Origin: Nymphaea colorata
Taxonomy: Eukaryota; Streptophyta; Magnoliopsida; Nymphaeales; Nymphaeaceae
NCBI RefSeq assembly: GCF_008831285.2
Contig: NC_045138.2
Location: 3,080,143 to 3,140,142 of the forward strand
Direction of reading: 5' to 3'
DNA length: 60,000 bases
Part shown: positions 1 to 14,710 of the stretch, piece by piece
Layout: every line of letters starts with the position of its first letter
How positions within the stretch are numbered: position 1 is the stretch's first letter
Translations under genes and position numbers: made by a program
Notes under the pieces: model-generated
Database searches by the model: none
What the model was told of the DNA's origin: nothing
Seen by the model: the letters and a program-made list of their open reading frames with translations, nothing else

Positions 1-159
1 ATTATGCATTGAGGGAGAGAGAGAGATTGTCTCCAGATTTAAGTTTTAACAGAGAAAATCAAGCTTACTGTACCTAAATCTTCTGGAAATTAGAAATGGA
101 CATTTTGCAGGCCTCAATAATAAAGAGATAGTTTGCATTTCCTTTTGAGAAAAGAATAC

Positions 160-2503
<2,344 letters not shown>

Positions 2504-4240
2504 GTTATCGTCAGCTTGTCAAGGCATTCCATACCTGTAAAAGAAAGAAACTTGTATCTTGGTCTGACCAATTCCAGAGACAATTTGCACAAAGAGAATA
2601 ATGATTTCCTATAAATGAGAAACCACCTACTGATGTCTGTTGCTCAGCTGACCCATGTCTGCATACACAGGCAAAATAGACCAACTTTCTGCAACAGGAA
2701 AAATTGCTTAAATCCAGCAATGTCCAAATCTAGTTTAAGCCACAAATTGAGATGCTTATATGGGACATGTCGGGACATGAATGAGATATGCAGTTAGGTT
2801 CCATAGCGTTTTGTTAGGGGCCACCAGACGAGGGCATTTTTGTTTTCTTTTGAAGGAAACATTGGATTTTTTTTTTAAAAAAGAAATTCAAGTCAAGAGA
2901 ATAGAGGGGAAGGATCTTTTGTTGGGATTCGTCTCAAATTTCCCACAGTTACTTAAAGCAAAAAAAACATAGGCACTTCTCCTTACCTTGTTTCTGGCAA
3001 CCAAATCTTCCCCAACTGCAGTTGTTAGGTGTGGATCTCGATGGTTGAGAATAAGCATATCAGTTAAAAGTTGAGAGATCATGCAAGAGATCAGATATTA
3101 TCCCTAATTACACTGGCATAAAAAGATACAGATGGAACATACTACATGGCGTTGCCATGCTTCAGACTTGCAAATGGAAAAGAGCAATGCGCAATATTAT
3201 TGAACCATGTCAAGGTAATAAGATTTCACTTCCATAAACCTGCTGCAAGTATATAAAATATTAAATCCAACTTTGCTAATCTAGAAAGCAGATATACCGA
3301 ACTGCCTGAGGAAATTTATAATTAAATCCACACTACTAAGGTTCGAGACTAAAATTAAAAAACCTAGTGATTCAGTCTTCCAGATACACAGCCATCAATA
3401 GACTCATAAGTCCATCTGTTTCCACCTCAACCAGAGTATTTGATAACACTGCCCAAATGTACTAAGAACCCATTGGTCGTCCACAAAAACTAATACTCAT
3501 GAATCTCCGGCACCAATGCCTCACAAAATGTGCATGTTGACACTGAAAAACTATTAAAAGAAAAAGAAGAAACTGACTACCACCTAGAGGAAGGATACTA
3601 TCTTAACTATCTTTGCTACTGAAAGCAAAAAGCTCCGAGTTCTGATGGCAGGGCTTCAATTTTTACTAGGCGATGAACAGTCCATTCCAGAAAATAAGGA
3701 AACAGAACGAAAAAAGACTGAAACATCACAAGGAAGCAGGAAATCTTTTACTTTCAATGAGAAGCTCATACATAACAATCCAACATGAGCTTAATAGAGA
3801 TGAGAGAACAGTGATGAAAAAAAAAAAGAAATGCCAATTTCAGTTCGTGAATTGTGAAGAAGGAAACCCGCAAAGTAGAAAATCGCGCAAAAAGAGAGAG
3901 AGAGAGAGAGTGGGTGAAATCGAAAAACCAGCGCACCAATTCAGTCAATTGCGGCTTCGGTTCATTAGCCCGCACAACACAGGGATCTGTTTAGGACAAA
4001 ACTACATGGATGCTTCACAGATTCCGATACTCTTAGAGATTCAACGGCGGTCGAGAACCAAAGACAGAAAAAAGGTCCTCCACATAAAGGAGACCAAACA
4101 AATAAAAAGGAAGAACAGAGAAAGAGAGACAGAGAGAGTACCTCACGTCGGATGCATGGCGATCAAGGGAGGAGAGTGAGGAGAAGAGACTGGATAGTGC
4201 CGCCTCATGTGCCCTGGAATTCGTCGCTTGAAAACCTTTT
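2504..4240 (-). promoter_or_regulatory. 5' leader of the CBL gene with leader introns and short upstream ORFs
   Basis: A leader exon piece lies at 2504-2534, next to a 3' splice site (TTTTACAG). A likely first exon starts near 4230 and ends at 4142 with a donor GTACTC. A 29-bp middle exon at 2987-3015, bounded by CTGCAG and GTAAGG, is possible but weaker. The strand corresponding to the transcript is CT-rich around 4170-4230, as is usual near plant start sites. There is a four-codon ORF at 4143-4157 (ATG CAT CCG ACG TGA) and an ATG at 2532 that opens a 30-codon ORF overlapping the true start out of frame. The exon map is inferred from splice signals only. No obvious TATA box lies at the expected distance. 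Confidence 0.55.
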
Positions 4241-4259
4241 GTTCGAATAAACATACGAT

Positions 4260-7200
4260 TAAATAATTAATGCAAGTTATTTACATGATATCTAACAAAT
4301 TGCAAGTTGTTAGATCCGTTCTAAAGCATAAAAAGAAAACCAAGAACAAAAGACATCAACAGCTCACCATGCATTAAAACTAAACTGGCAAAAAATTATG
4401 AATTTATTTTTAAACATAAATGAAACCATCATTTTGAAAAAACACCATTCGAAATCAGCCTATACCATGTTAAATGACCGGCTTAAGCAGGCGAAACCAC
4501 TTGTCAGAAGGTCGTTAAAAATTAAAATTTCTTTCATTAAAAACCTGTCCTCAGCATTAACAACATATGATACTTCATGACACCTTTTGGTAGCGCCTTT
4601 ATATATACATATAGTAAAATTGAAATCAGCTGGTCAACGTCCATTTGTTAGTTAAGTTTTTTTATGTTTTGCATGCTAAAAACTGTAGCAAATGGTGTTT
4701 AGTGGCTAAAAACTGTGGCCAATAAATTATTTTTGCTGGATGCACCATTTACGATAACTTTTACAATTGTAAAATGTAAAACAACTCATCCAACAGTGGA
4801 CATTGGTTGGCTTATTTTAAGATGTTTATATTGTATTTTAGCGAGATAAGGTACTTGGGCAATAGTTTCATTTTTTTCGTCAAAATGGAAACCGTATATA
4901 ACTCCGTGCAAGTAAACTCATGAGGGCGACTTTAAAGTTTAAACACGAAGAAAAATGACAGCGTTTGAGAAAAAGGCAGATCCATAATAGAAAACACACC
5001 TCCACTTTCAATTTATATTGAAAACCTCACATAGTTTTCTTTATTGTTAACTAAATGGATCAATATTTTAATTTTTTTGGATACACCACAGTTTCTCTTA
5101 AGTAACTCATCCTTTTTATTTTTAAGTGGACATAAGTTAGTTTTGGATGCATACAATAGATCTTATAAGCACTAAAAGTGAACAGTCAAAGTTTTTTAAT
5201 TTATAAAAAGTATGACATATTAATTGAAGGTGTGTTTTTATATTGGTTACAATTTTTGTTAGACTTGGAAATTAGATCTACATAGTTACTTTTTATAAAG
5301 GATAATACTTCACACACTATATTTATATATATATGAGTGATCTTGAGCTTGGTCATTAAACACACAGTCAAATACAATACACAAGACAGTGCTGTAAGGG
5401 TAAAAAATTTCTCCATCCAAACCTAGATGAAGATATATTGAGTAAATAGTGGTTCTAGATATTCAAGTCGCTCAATTCATTCGTGAGGATTGATTGATCA
5501 ATCATGATAGATGATTGAGAGAAAAACTAAAACAAAAATTGTATGACTAATAATAATGAGAGTGTGTGTGTAAGAGAGAGAGAGAGAGAGTATATTAAGA
5601 ATTTCCTCAAAAAGTTGAGTAGCTATGTATTATTTTCTCAAATTTTAGGTGCTCTTTTGTAATTTTTTCTAATTTGAATTAACCCTGACGCCTTCCTAAT
5701 AAATACCATTTCGTGATCGGTTTCCGATACAGTTCACAACATTTCTACCGTCAAACTTTGTGAAGGACATCATTTGGTGGTATTTCATTTTCAACTGACA
5801 TAATTGTACTGCCTTATCCTTGGATTCTTGCACTAAATAAAATAAAGAGTCGTCAGCCCTATGGACCGCAATGCTTTGGACGTAGTGGTGGAGCCAAAAA
5901 TTTAAGTCCCAGCTAACATATATAACAGAAAGTCATTTCTATATAGAGATTGTTTAAGGTCTTTTATAACACTCCATTGTGAATCTTCAATGATTTATAA
6001 GAGGATTTGTTAAGTGATTGTTTGTCATGATAGTTTGCATTTTAAGCAAACTAATGCTTCCAGGGGCCGTACGGGTTCGTGCAGCACGTCAAGCACCTTA
6101 TGCCGTCAATTTTAAAACGAGCGCAAAGATCATTTAAAAAACAAAATGCATAAATAACACAAAGCGTGAATAAAGAAAACTCGCAAGGTATTTCTTTAGA
6201 ACGACTTATAGGCAGCTAGTAGCTGATTCAAATCTCCAAATCTCCGAAGCACCATGCAAGAGCTGATATTGACCAAGATTAGAAAAATGCGGGAATGGTA
6301 TATACATATATATAGAGAGAGAAAAAAAAAAAGAGAGAGAGTATGTGTGTTTTTCCAGCTCAACTGATTTTGTAAAGCTTAATTCGGGCAACTTTTTTCA
6401 TGCCTTTACTCTTTGTCCGGGAGGACAGTCAGAAGTTTGGGAAAGAACAATAATTTTTGAAAATTTTTATGAGGGCCAAAATAAATTTTTTTTAAATTAT
6501 AAAAGTAATTTTTTTAAACAAAATTTTGAGAGGGGGCCATAGCCCCTTTGTGCCATTGTAAGGAGTGTGACCTCCTTTTCCGGTAACGCAGAAAGTGTGT
6601 GCATTTTTTCCGGCTAGTTTTAGACGGTCTTTTGTTGCCAGCCACCGAGAGATTACAAACGTCAAGCATCAAGTAGCCCCATGTTTTTGGCCTGTAGGCT
6701 GTTGAGAACTCACCGTCCATTTTCCACTATCGGTTTTTTCTAGCCAATACACAATGAAATTGTGTTCATAAAATAATCTAAACGAGTATTTGTAAAACTC
6801 TAGTTTGTAAAAAACTTGATTCAGGACAAAACTTGGTCTCTTTACCATCTAATCAAGCAAACATGTCCTGTAACACCATTGTCACAAATATCATTCTTGA
6901 AAAGATTTGTTGGTATTTTTCACCAAAGTTGTTTTTTTTTGGGTAATTCTAAGTAAAATTTCAACATTTTTTTAAAAAAATAAAAACAATAAAAATCATA
7001 ATTAACCTAATTCTCAATAATTCTCGGGTACTTTACGGTATTTTACTTTTTTTTGTGAGCTTTTCAAAATCGTTTGATTTTTTTTTTCGTGTTATTTGAT
7101 TTTATTGTAAAACACATTTTTTCTTTCAATGGGAAAAATTACAAAAGGGTGTCTAAGATCTTTATAAGATATCATCGTGCTCAACTTTTCAGAGGAGCTC

Positions 7201-7620
7201 GCGAAGAGCATCGTACTAGAAGAAAACACCAATCGTTTTATATAAAATGATAAAAAATATCCCCCACAAAGTACGTTGCTTCCCTTACATAAAGAAAGAT
7301 ATTGTTCTTGTTGAGAGGAGTACTTTTGTTATTTTAAATAAAAGATAATCTTTTCTTTTAGTTGGCAGTTTTAGTTGTTGGATAGAAATTTGTTTTTTTT
7401 TTCTTAATAATTAAGTAGTCTTTTAATAATGGGTTTTGTTTTCAATAGCTTTAACAGACAGTTATTATCATCTTGTTGAAAGCACTCAAGCCACATCAAA
7501 ATCAAAACCATACTGCTCAATAATTCCCAATTAGGGTGGTTTTAAGCTAGCTTTAGGGAGTATTGTCACGCCATTCACAATGCAACAAAACTGGTACATG
7601 CAGAACGGCCGTCTGGCAAT
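4260..7620. other. AT-rich intergenic DNA, no gene seen
   Basis: I see no coding frame with family-like features. The stretch holds GA tracts near 5572-5590 and 6318-6340. It also has decayed fragments that resemble the D element group around 5888-5920 (GGTGGAGCCA followed by AAATTT) and 6450-6555 (a GGGCCAAAAT-like block and a GGGGCCATAGCCCC end). Confidence 0.5.
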
Positions 7621-7626
7621 AGGAAC

Positions 7627-7817
7627 CAGGGGTGGAGCCAGAAATTTTTCATGAAAAAGGTTGAATTAAAGTTTTTAAATTTTGACAGGGGCCAAAATAT
7701 CATTTTTCAAATTTTTTTATATAGGATAAATACAATTTTCTAAAATTTACATGTATTTTTTTTTTTAATTTTGAGGTAGGGCAGAGCCCATGCAGGCCAC
7801 CCTTGGCTCCGCCCTTG
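7627..7817 (+). mobile_element. Group D non-autonomous hAT-like element
   Basis: The element is 191 bp long. It starts CAGGGGTGGAGCC and ends GGCTCCGCCCTTG, an imperfect terminal inverted repeat. Its flanks are ATAGGAAC (7619-7626) and GTAGAAAC (7818-7825), which match at 6 of 8 positions with both mismatches being transitions. That is expected for an old 8-bp hAT target-site duplication. The interior is AT-rich and has no ORF. The same interior (TTTTTCATGAAAA, GAATTAAAGTTT, TTTACATGTATTTT) recurs at 58140-58318. Confidence 0.8.
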
Positions 7818-8074
7818 GTAGAAACAATCTATTTCAATCTTTAAGATTGATTCATAAAATACTAACAAAATATTTTGGTTATGAAGGAACCCGAAAAAAA
7901 CTACAGCCCGCCTCTCATTGTTTTTGTCAAACAGTCCATATATGGTTTTTTCTCAATTGAAGTGTCTTTAGTTAGTGTCAGTGCTTATTAGCCTGAATTA
8001 GCTGATCCAGTGCCTAGAGTCATATTGGATAATTTGGTGCCTCAGATCATATGGGCTGCTGTACATTAATTTAC

Positions 8075-8196
8075 ATATAATTTTTAAAAGAATTCACTTG
8101 TTTTATATAAAAATTTTGAAAAAAATGCTATTTCGGCCCTAGTCAAAACTTAGAATCTTTAATTCAACCCGCCTCATAAAAATTTTTTGGCTTGCC
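8075..8196 (-). mobile_element. Group D element fragment, reverse orientation
   Basis: Read on the minus strand this starts CAGGGGCAAGCCAAAAAATT and continues with the D-group interior (GAATTAAAG, GGGCCGAAAT). The far end is not recognisable, so it is a truncated or strongly diverged copy. Confidence 0.6.
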
Positions 8197-8678
8197 CCTG
8201 ACCCGATCCAAGGGAAAACAAAATGATAAGGAGCTTAAATCAGTTGCCTCAGGCATGCTTGTTCAGATCTGATCACAGATCACCTCAAATCTTAGGTCCA
8301 ACCCGTATGGTTTTTGCTACCTAACATGGATTTGAAATTCACAATGTTGAAATCCATTGTTTATTTAGCACTAGTCCTAACAAATGTGGATCTCAAATCA
8401 AGTTCGGATACGAGATTTTGATATCAGATCCAAGGCTATCAACCATATTTTTAAAATACAAGCCATGTGAGGCATGCATTAATCAAATAAGCTTTATTTT
8501 ATGTCAGGAGATACAACTTTTTATTGGCCGATTCTTAATAAAATATTAACAATATTTGAATCATTCTTATATTCCGAGTAATTTATTGTAGTATCCGCCG
8601 ATATAACTGACCGCTTCCGACACAAGATGGAAACCAATATTTATTCCACTTACTTCGATGCTCCAATTATCATACAAA

Positions 8679-8845
8679 CGGGGGCGGAGGCAGGTGTGGC
8701 AATGAATACATGCCCACAAAAAGTGTTTATTTTCGTATTAAAATTTCATGGCAGTTTTTTCATTTACATACATAAGTGCCTCTTAAAAATTTAAAAATTA
8801 TATGACTTGGTGTCTCTTAAGCAAAGTTTTCTGTCTCTGCTCCTA
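8679..8845 (+). mobile_element. Group D-like element with a perfect 8-bp target-site duplication
   Basis: The element is 167 bp long. It begins CGGGGGCGGAGGCAGG and ends CTGTCTCTGCTCCTA. Identical CATACAAA octamers flank it at 8671-8678 and 8846-8853. The exact 8-bp duplication marks a transposition event by a hAT-type enzyme. There is no internal ORF, so it is non-autonomous. Its interior differs from the other D copies, so it may be a sister family sharing the ends. Confidence 0.82.
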
Positions 8846-8885
8846 CATACAAACAAATAAAAATTCATAGGCCAAATTCGAAAGT

Positions 8886-9440
8886 TCTCTCTCTCTCTCT
8901 CTCTCTCCATTGACAAGTTGGGGTTAGGTAAAGTTTCTATGGACTAAAGTGAATGTTAATTATTGACATCTCCCAACTTAATTTTATATGGCAAATTAGT
9001 CTTTTAACTTGTCTGAAAAGTAACTAAGTTTCAAGCAATTTCATTTACCAGAAACATTGTCCTCATCTGTGATCCGCTATCAAACCAGTATGAAAGCTTA
9101 TTGAAAACTTCCTACTTAGGGTTGAAAATAAGTGAGATCTGCTGCGAGTCTGTCGTTACATCGATGCTGTTCTAACACATTAATGTCAAGAAGGTCAATG
9201 ACAATATTCACAAGTTTGGTACAAAAAATTGAACAAAGAAGCCAAAAGAGACAAAACTTGAAGACTCAGCCCAGTCTTTCATAGTGGACTAAATACAGAA
9301 TAGTCAAGTCAATAAAAATGACAGAGAATTTCATTAAGGAACTTCCATGTTCATGGCATGCCAATAAATACCCAATAGTAATTTAATAAAAAAACAACAG
9401 GCATCTCTCTCTCTCTCTCTCTCTCTTCTCTTTCTCTCTC
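8886..9440. repeat. CT microsatellites between the group D elements and the GT14 gene
   Basis: A (CT)n run lies at 8886-8907. An interrupted (CT)n run lies at about 9403-9440, downstream of the 3' end of the minus-strand glycosyltransferase gene. The sequence between them has no recognised feature. Confidence 0.85.
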
Positions 9441-9621
9441 GCTCGTATATACAGAAAAAGAGATGGATGGCAGCTCAAGCAAGAGAAGATAAAAAGAATT
9501 TACTATAATTCTATTAATCACCCTCAACTAATCATGTTAGACAGAAATACAACGGTAGCCTGAATAGCTCTAGAGAATCAACGATTAGAGGAGGCAATGA
9601 AAAAAATAATGTTGAAACCAA

Positions 9622-12600
9622 TCAAAATCTCATCAAGGTGGAAGTGAGATTCAGTAAAGGCTCCAATGCACTGGGGGCGAACTTCCTTGCAAATAGGTAG
9701 CACATAGGGGTCATCCCATCATTGTAAAGACATTCCGTCCCATTGTTCTGTATCGATCTGATGAAACTTTCTGTTATATTAACTCCTTCAAATGTCACAG
9801 GATGCGGCCCGCCTTTGGACCAGTCCACCCATGTGACACTTCGGTTAGAGTTCAGTGAGCCATAGAACATGTTCAGATACGTTGGTATGTAGTGCTCATC
9901 TGGGTAACAGGATGGCCAACAGTGCCTTCGGAAGATGGAGTAGTATTTTGTATCTGAGATAATGTGGATGGCCACTTCCCGGTTGGCCTCAAACCACTGG
10001 GAACCTTTCCTCCACTGACTCAGTTTGATATCAGGCAGCATTCTCCGGTTGTAACGTCCACGGCCATAACGGGATGGATCGTCATAAGAATCCACAAAGC
10101 TATGCTTCGAGTTGATGAGGTAATTGTAGATGGTGTCAAAATTGTAAACAGGGATGCAACTCTCTGAGAGTAGAACAAACCTCTCGTTTGAAAAATCAAG
10201 CAGTGCATTGGCTAAAAGCCTCTTTTCACCATCTACCATGTCTACAGATCCCCAGTGAACATCCTGAGAAGAAGAAAGACAAAAGGCAATTAGAATCTCC
10301 TCTGTTTCTTGCATAGCCATGATAGAACAGAAAACAATTTACTACTGTTTAACAACCAGAGTTTTCTTGGAAGACCAACAGCAAAAGACATTGGAGTTTG
10401 GCTGTTTCAGATAAAAATGGAGCAATGTGACTCATAACTTATAAACTTGCCAAATAATAATCTTATCCCTAGATGTTAAAAACTTGTGACTAGTTTGGGC
10501 CAAATCATCTGTATGCTTTACTGTATAACAGCATAAAGAGAAAACTCCTAGTTCTCTCCCCGAGTAGAGCCAAGTTTTATTTTAAAATTAGCATCAGGGT
10601 TCTCTCTCTCACTCTGGGGCAAATAATCAACTGCCAAGGAAAATGTCCCCATGGAATCAAAATTATCCCATAAATGTTACAAGGACGTTCTTTCTTGCCA
10701 CCATGAAACACACTATTATCCATCTATCATAACAATTCTTTGGATAACACAGAAATTCAAAATGAGACTCGTATCCACAAAATCCATATTTCTCTATTGT
10801 GTGTTACAAAAACAAAAGCAATCGACCAGTGCGTTGATTCAAGCCGGGATGAATTAAAGGATAGTCCTGGGGGGCACGTGCAAACAGCAACCAAATTGTT
10901 GTTTCCAAGGTCACTGGCTTTCTCTCTCAAAGTAATCCAAAAAAGAGGCACTAGGCAACTACTGAGATCTAACTTGCATGCTACAGAAAATTGTCTTCAA
11001 ACAGTTTACAACCTAGAACACTCTAAGTTGGAGCAATGGCAAAGACAAAATATCCTGACAAAGATATGTGGAACTGCAGATGAATGCATAGTCTGTGCAT
11101 CCATGCAAACTATCGAGATAAGATTTTTATAAGATAAATATTTATGAAGCTCAACTGAACAATGGTCTAAATCGAGAGTTGGAATACTGCAAAGAAGTAC
11201 GTAGCTTGCACATGCCAACTCAAATACTTGAAAATATGGAGTTTGAAATCCTTATCCTTTCTTGCAAGCAATGAGAAGCACATTACAGACATACCAGAAG
11301 CAAGTAAAATGGAACATCAAAAAGTACAGATAAATGCAAGGACTAGGAGTGCCATCCACCTAAGGTAACGAGACTCATGCATGACAATAATTTGCCACCC
11401 TTCCTTGATTTCTTCTGAAAAGATAATTCTTTTTCGACTATTAAGAAAAAATGAGAAAATATTGGAAACAAAACTGAGAAAAAACACTTAAAGAACATGA
11501 AAGGCCTAATTTATGATAGTCTCATTAGCGGTGGATTCCTGTCCTTTTTGTCTAAGAAACTCACGACACAGAGATCTCCAACATTTTCTCTGAAGCTATT
11601 TACGATTTGCAGATGAGCATGGAGGACAAGGACATAATGCTGAGGAACCAACACATAGAAATGGCATAACATCAATTAAAAATGCAAAAACCAGAAGAAT
11701 GAACATGTGCTAGATACACCAAAGAGCATATCTTCAACAAACTTAACCCTGCTCAACCATTTTTTTGCATAAGGTAGGTCAATCAAAGAGCCAACTACAT
11801 AAAAATCAACCAAATAATATAGAGTAGGAAATTTAACCGACTCTCTCTTTAAAAAGAAATGGCCAAAGAAACAGGGAAAAGCTGTATGAAAGTGATCCAC
11901 TGAACAGCTTTAAATATGAGGATGCTGAAAAGCAGAAAAACATATTCCAGAGTAAAGAAATTATATATGCCAACTAAGCATGGAAAATAAGCCTACCATT
12001 TTGTATTTCTGTAAAATTGATGACAATTAGCGATGATCAAAATGATCAAAGGCGACGATGTCTAGTTTATCTTTCACACAAGCAGACAGAACAAGAAGGA
12101 AACATTTCCGCAGAAATGTGGCAGAATTGCGATGTGTACCTGACTCGGAATTTGGCGACCGACGAAAACAGAGGTCGCAGAAACATTGAGCTCGTAATAG
12201 GGAGGGGTATGAACGTAGATTGAGTACAGATCTTTGTCGGCCCGGCTGAAGAACTTCTCCCACAGTAGGGATAGCGGCAGCGGTCCCTTCGTCAAAAACA
12301 TGAACGCCACCTTGGGCTTCCTTCTGAAGGGGTATTCTGCCTTCTGCGGCACCATTGACGCCCTCCATAGGAGCTCGGCATCGGTCATTCCGTGCGCCAG
12401 TTTCTTCGGCCGGACGAAATTCTCCACGCTCCAGCAATCCACCTTGACGACGTCTTCCTTACACCGAGTTGCCACGAACTGGGGAGCCTGAAAGAAATCG
12501 TGCCTGGCGAAGTAGCGCGAGATGTGTGCGCTCCCCGCCAGACCGAGGATCATCCCCGAGACGAAGATGACGAGAATGGACATAATCTGGACTAGTCCTA

Positions 12601-12700
12601 CAGACCACTCTTTGCAGAATCCCTGCAACCGTAGCGAATAATCGATCACCGCGATCGTGATTTTTTCGTCGTCCATCTTGTTCTTCATTGTCGCCTTCAT
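9622..12700 (-). CDS. GT14 family (DUF266, core-2/I-branching-like) glycosyltransferase, type II Golgi membrane protein
   Basis: There are two exons, 12140-12700 and 9622-10263, joined as SQ|DVHWGS. They encode 400 residues, the usual length for plant DUF266 proteins. A short cytosolic N-terminus is followed by one membrane span (about residues 33-57, WSVGLVQIMSILVIFVSGM) and a lumenal GT14 domain. Family blocks are KVAFMFLTKGPLPLSLLWEKFF (about 130-151), VHWGSVDMVDGEKRLLANAL, FVLLSESCIPVYNF, YGRGRYNRRMLPDI, QWRKGSQWFEANREVA and CYPDEHYIPTYL. Several NxS/T sites suggest N-glycosylation. The reading frame stays open upstream to 12790, but the first ATG is at 12700, with others at 12688 and 12676; I chose the first. 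The family is thought to make cell-wall or proteoglycan glycans, and the rice member BC10 affects wall strength. Donor and acceptor sugars cannot be read from the sequence. Function is inferred from the family. Confidence 0.93.
10264..12139 (-). other. Single intron of the GT14 gene
   Basis: The donor is GTACAC at 12139-12134 and the acceptor CTTCTCAG ends at 10264. It is 1,876 bp long and AT-rich. Open frames inside it (for example 10740-11132 on the plus strand) show no family features and are treated as chance. No repeat element with clear ends was seen in it. Confidence 0.85.
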
Positions 12701-13600
12701 CCCTCCCACCTCGAATCCTGTTCCGATTCGGCTCAATAACCAGTTGGTTCCCTCTACATTCTCCTCCGATGAAGAAGACCCAGTTCCCACTCAAACCACC
12801 TAGACACAACCATCGGAACGATCTCTATCCCCGTTTCTCACTAAAACGAAGGATCGAACACTAAAAACGACGACAAAAATTCAAAACTTTCAACCTAAAT
12901 CGAGGAAATCCCGCCTCCCCACAAACTGAACTCACGTTTCCTGACAACAACTCGATCCAAACAAGAAACTTCCTGATCGCCGGACTACAAACAGGAAAAC
13001 CAAAGAGCGCCTCCAATCGCAATCTACAACTCAAAACAGATCTCCGGAAAAACTAAAGCTCGAAACCTCACCGAAGCCACCACTCTCCTTCCCTCCCTTC
13101 CGAGCATAGAAAAGAACAGCTCCGGAAAGAAAATAGCAGCAGACTATCCACCAATCGCGAAACCCCACGTAATCCGTGAACCAAAACGTCGTCTGAAATC
13201 CCGAATACCCCGCAGGTATCCGGAAATCAGATACCCCAAGAAAACGCTGAAAGAGGGAGCGCTACACGAGAAACAACAAAGTCCGTAAGATTTTGGTTAG
13301 TCACAACCCCAGAGAACGGCGATTCGGTCCCCTAACACAGAGGCTCGGAGGACGAAGGGGGTTCTCACTTCTCAGAACGCCAGAAATCGAAGGCCGCCGC
13401 GTGTTCAAATCCGACGGGCGCCCACCGAGTAAAATACAGAGAGAGAGAGAAATTCCCTTGGGATCGCACGGATTCTTCTCTCTCTCTTTTCCGGGGGACC
13501 AAAAAGGAAGGGGAAGAAAGCGAAGACGATGGAAGAAAAAGGAAGGAAAGTTCTTCTCATCTTCGCATTCTCTGCAATTAAAAGAACACTCTTGGGATTA
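12701..13600 (-). promoter_or_regulatory. GC-rich 5' leader/promoter region of the GT14 gene
   Basis: Upstream of the start codon the sequence changes to a CpG-containing, relatively GC-rich block. On the transcript strand it has a pyrimidine tract, (CT)n at about 13437-13451, followed by TTTTCCTTCC-type runs to about 13560. This is typical of an unmethylated plant transcription start region. The exact start and any leader intron cannot be placed. Short open frames on both strands here look like composition artefacts. Confidence 0.45.
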
Positions 13601-13699
13601 TTGAGATCATTTTCGTATTCAAACCGGAGCTTTTTCCGGTAATTCGAAAGGCGACCGGTGGTTTGAACTGTATTCAAAAGTAAACATGCCCACCGCATG

Positions 13700-14242
13700 C
13701 TCATGTTAAAAGCGACCTTGAAGTTACTTTTTATAATATAAATAATTTATAGAAATAAACTTAATCTCGATCCCAACAAAATAATAAAAAATAGTTGAAA
13801 CGAAGGTCTAGGCAGCAAGATAAAAGTTCGATATTATATTCACATGCTAGTATTATCGCATATAAAGATTATGTCTATTTCCTTTTAAGGAGGCAGTTAA
13901 TAATCTACTACTGTCTTTTGATCTTGGCCTGAATGAGACCTAAACAGCTTAAGCATGAGAGAGTGAAAAAATTTTCTTTTGTAGGATCGAACTATAGTTT
14001 CAAAAATTTAATATAGACAAAACTTTAAAATTTTACATGAAATTGTTTTCTATGATACACCAATGAAGTAGCATCCATGGAAATCAAACATCTGACCTAC
14101 TTTTCATGTGTATGCCTATTGAACCAGCTCTGCTATGCCCATGAAAGCAAGACCACCCGTTCCTTTAAATACATTGTTTATAAACAAATTTTGTGGAAAA
14201 TAACAAATATGAAGGCAGTTAGTCTCACAAGTAAAAGATAGG
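13700..14242. other. Intergenic stretch, no gene seen
   Basis: AT-rich DNA. A block around 13985-14050 loosely resembles the interior of group D elements (TTTAAAATTTTACATGAAATT). No ends are recognisable. Confidence 0.4.
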
Positions 14243-14710
14243 TAGGGTGAACAACAAGTCGAGCTACTCGACCTCAACTTCTAAACGAGTTCGAGCTAAG
14301 TCATTTGCTTAATGAATGGATTTCGAGTTCATGAGTTGATTTGTTCAAATAATCGAGTTGAACTGTTAAAGCTCAACTTGGCTCAAAAATTATGTGTAGC
14401 AATTTTTTAAATATCCGACACGTTTTTTTTTAATTAAAAAACCGATATATTGACGTTAATTAATCATGTAAGTTTTTAGAAAAGCTCATTCAAGTTTGTC
14501 GAGCCTTAATCGAGTCGAGCTCGATTTATGGCAAAGTAATAATCCATATATTCCAACAAGTTTGTCGAGCCTTAATTGAATCGAGTTCGAGCTCAACACG
14601 GTAACTGCTGAGTCGAGCCGAAGCTACTTATATCGAGCTCGAGATTTCACTAGTCGGGGTGAGTATGATTTGACTGAACTCAGGCTCGACTCGGCTCGCG
14701 TTCACCCCTA
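14243..14710 (+). mobile_element. Group A (CGAG-rich) non-autonomous element
   Basis: The element is 468 bp long. It begins TAGGGTGAACAAC and ends GTTCACCCCTA, an imperfect terminal inverted repeat. The interior is built from repeated GAGTCGAGCTC-like words. The flanks AAGATAGG and ATGCTAAG agree at 5 of 8 positions, so the target duplication is only suggestive here. It is the same family as 20967-21511 and 54223-54793. Confidence 0.75.

Noticed and set aside
3673-4179. 168-codon plus-strand open frame opposite the CBL leader
   Set aside because: Lys/Arg/Glu-rich low complexity made by GA-rich sequence, on the opposite strand of the CBL leader intron, with no recognisable domain.
10740-11132. 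130-codon plus-strand open frame
   Set aside because: It lies wholly within the GT14 intron on the opposite strand and shows no protein features.
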